From the NCBI GenBank assembly GCA_023265235.1, contig JAHFUF010000345.1, positions 1-6,023 of the forward strand: a stretch of DNA of 6,023 bases. The letters are read 5' to 3'. Numbering within the stretch: the first letter of the stretch is position 1; every line of letters starts with the position of its first letter. Below the pieces are notes generated by a model that did not search any database, was not told the DNA's origin, and worked only from the letters and a program-made list of their open reading frames with translations. Below are positions 5,366-6,023 of this stretch, piece after piece. A program made the translations under genes and the position numbers. The stretch comes from Blastocatellia bacterium. GTDB lineage: Bacteria; Acidobacteriota; Blastocatellia; Chloracidobacteriales; JADJPF01.

Positions 5366-6023
5366 ATGCGACCACCTACACAAAACCTAAGGATATCAGA
5401 TAGCAAAACCAAATGGCCAAAGTTGTTTCCTCTTTTATTAACTTGCTTGGCTTTTTTACTGCTAGGTTATATGGTTATTGGGACTGTCCAACAATTAGGA
5501 CATATTATTGCGCCTGTTTTTGTTCCTTTACTGATTTCTCTAGCTGTCGCTTACCTCTTAGAACCTCTAGTAGAAAGGTTTGAGTCTTATCGCCTTTCGC
5601 GGTCTAATTCAACAATATTAGCATTACTTGTAATGGTTTTAGCTCTATCAGTATTGCTATTTGTTTTTCTTCCTCAGTTTTGGACACAGTTAGGTGATGT
5701 TATTGCCCAACTTCCTAGCACTGCCAAATCCGTTGCTAATTGGGTGCGCCCAAAATTAGATACTTTACACGATCGAAACCCAATTGTGTTTGAAAAAATT
5801 TCTCAAAGGTTTTCTGAATTTACTCAAGATCCCGCAGCAATAACAGAACCTATAGTTGGGTTTATTAAAGAAAGTTTATTACAGGTTGGTAGCCTTACTG
5901 CTAGTGTCCTAAATTTAATTTTAATCCCATTGTTTGTTTATTATATTCTAGTAGATTTTCGTAATCTTACAGAAATGCTCTACCAGTTAGTTCCTCCGCG
6001 TAATCGTACTACAGTGTCAGATT
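5366..6023 (+). CDS. AI-2E family (PerM/UPF0118) membrane transporter, 5' part, cut by window edge
   Basis: An open frame of 219 codons runs to the window end without a stop. Members of the AI-2E exporter family (PerM, YdiK, TqsA and relatives) are inner-membrane proteins of about 340-400 residues with roughly seven to eight spans; substrates vary and most are unproven. Visible here are a short polar N-terminus (1-19), hydrophobic spans at about 20-40, 47-65 and 82-103, then a long polar stretch with amphipathic helices (about 104-172) typical of the family, and another span at 173-195 ending in IPLFVYYILVDF (187-198), a recognisable family segment usually seen as IPxxxYYLLxD. Proline and glycine spacing in the second span (IIAPVFVPLLISLAVAYLLEP) is also characteristic. 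It is translationally linked to pgsA. The name reflects the family, not evidence for autoinducer-2 transport. Roughly the last 40% lies outside the window. Confidence 0.88.
   Translation, partial: MRPPTQNLRISDSKTKWPKLFPLLLTCLAFLLLGYMVIGTVQQLGHIIAPVFVPLLISLAVAYLLEPLVERFESYRLSRSNSTILALLVMVLALSVLLFVFLPQFWTQLGDVIAQLPSTAKSVANWVRPKLDTLHDRNPIVFEKISQRFSEFTQDPAAITEPIVGFIKESLLQVGSLTASVLNLILIPLFVYYILVDFRNLTEMLYQLVPPRNRTTVSD

Overview
The window is bacterial DNA with five recognisable protein genes and one partial gene at each edge (a GH64 glucanase at the left, an AI-2E-type transporter at the right). From about position 950 onward it is AT-rich (21 of 60 bases are G/C at 1741-1800 and 20 of 60 at 1201-1260, counted by hand), and TTA is a common leucine codon. 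The gene set (YraN, tandem-receiver regulator with a DUF4388/PATAN domain, urocanase, PgsA-like enzyme, AI-2E-family protein) fits a free-living bacterium. DUF4388 regulators are common in Acidobacteriota, Myxococcota, Cyanobacteria and Deinococcota, but the sequence alone does not settle the phylum. No rRNA, tRNA, CRISPR array, transposase or phage gene was seen.

Layout. Positions 1-876 hold the 3' part of a GH64 beta-1,3-glucanase gene. It is clearly richer in G+C than the rest (31 of 60 at 301-360) and has no TTA among its 22 leucine codons. After a 75-bp convergent gap comes yraN on the minus strand (952-1398). A 188-bp divergent intergenic region follows, containing a perfect 7-bp inverted repeat. 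Next, all on the plus strand, are a REC-REC-DUF4388 regulator (1587-2987), urocanate hydratase hutU (3072-4721), a PgsA-like CDP-alcohol phosphatidyltransferase (4782-5363) and the start of an AI-2E-family membrane protein (5366-6023, running off the edge).

How the genes relate. The last two genes are almost certainly co-transcribed, because the ribosome binding site of the transporter lies inside the end of the PgsA-like gene. hutU stands without other histidine-degradation genes in view. The two gaps flanking hutU each contain a short tandem repeat that begins inside the preceding gene's stop region: a 7-bp unit after the regulator and a 10-to-14-bp AT-rich unit after hutU. I see no convincing intrinsic terminator anywhere in the window.

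I do not see a clear new biological system. The items most worth a second look are the compositional break after the GH64 gene, the stop-codon-spanning tandem repeats, the inverted repeat with the SD-less regulator start, and the regulator's architecture.
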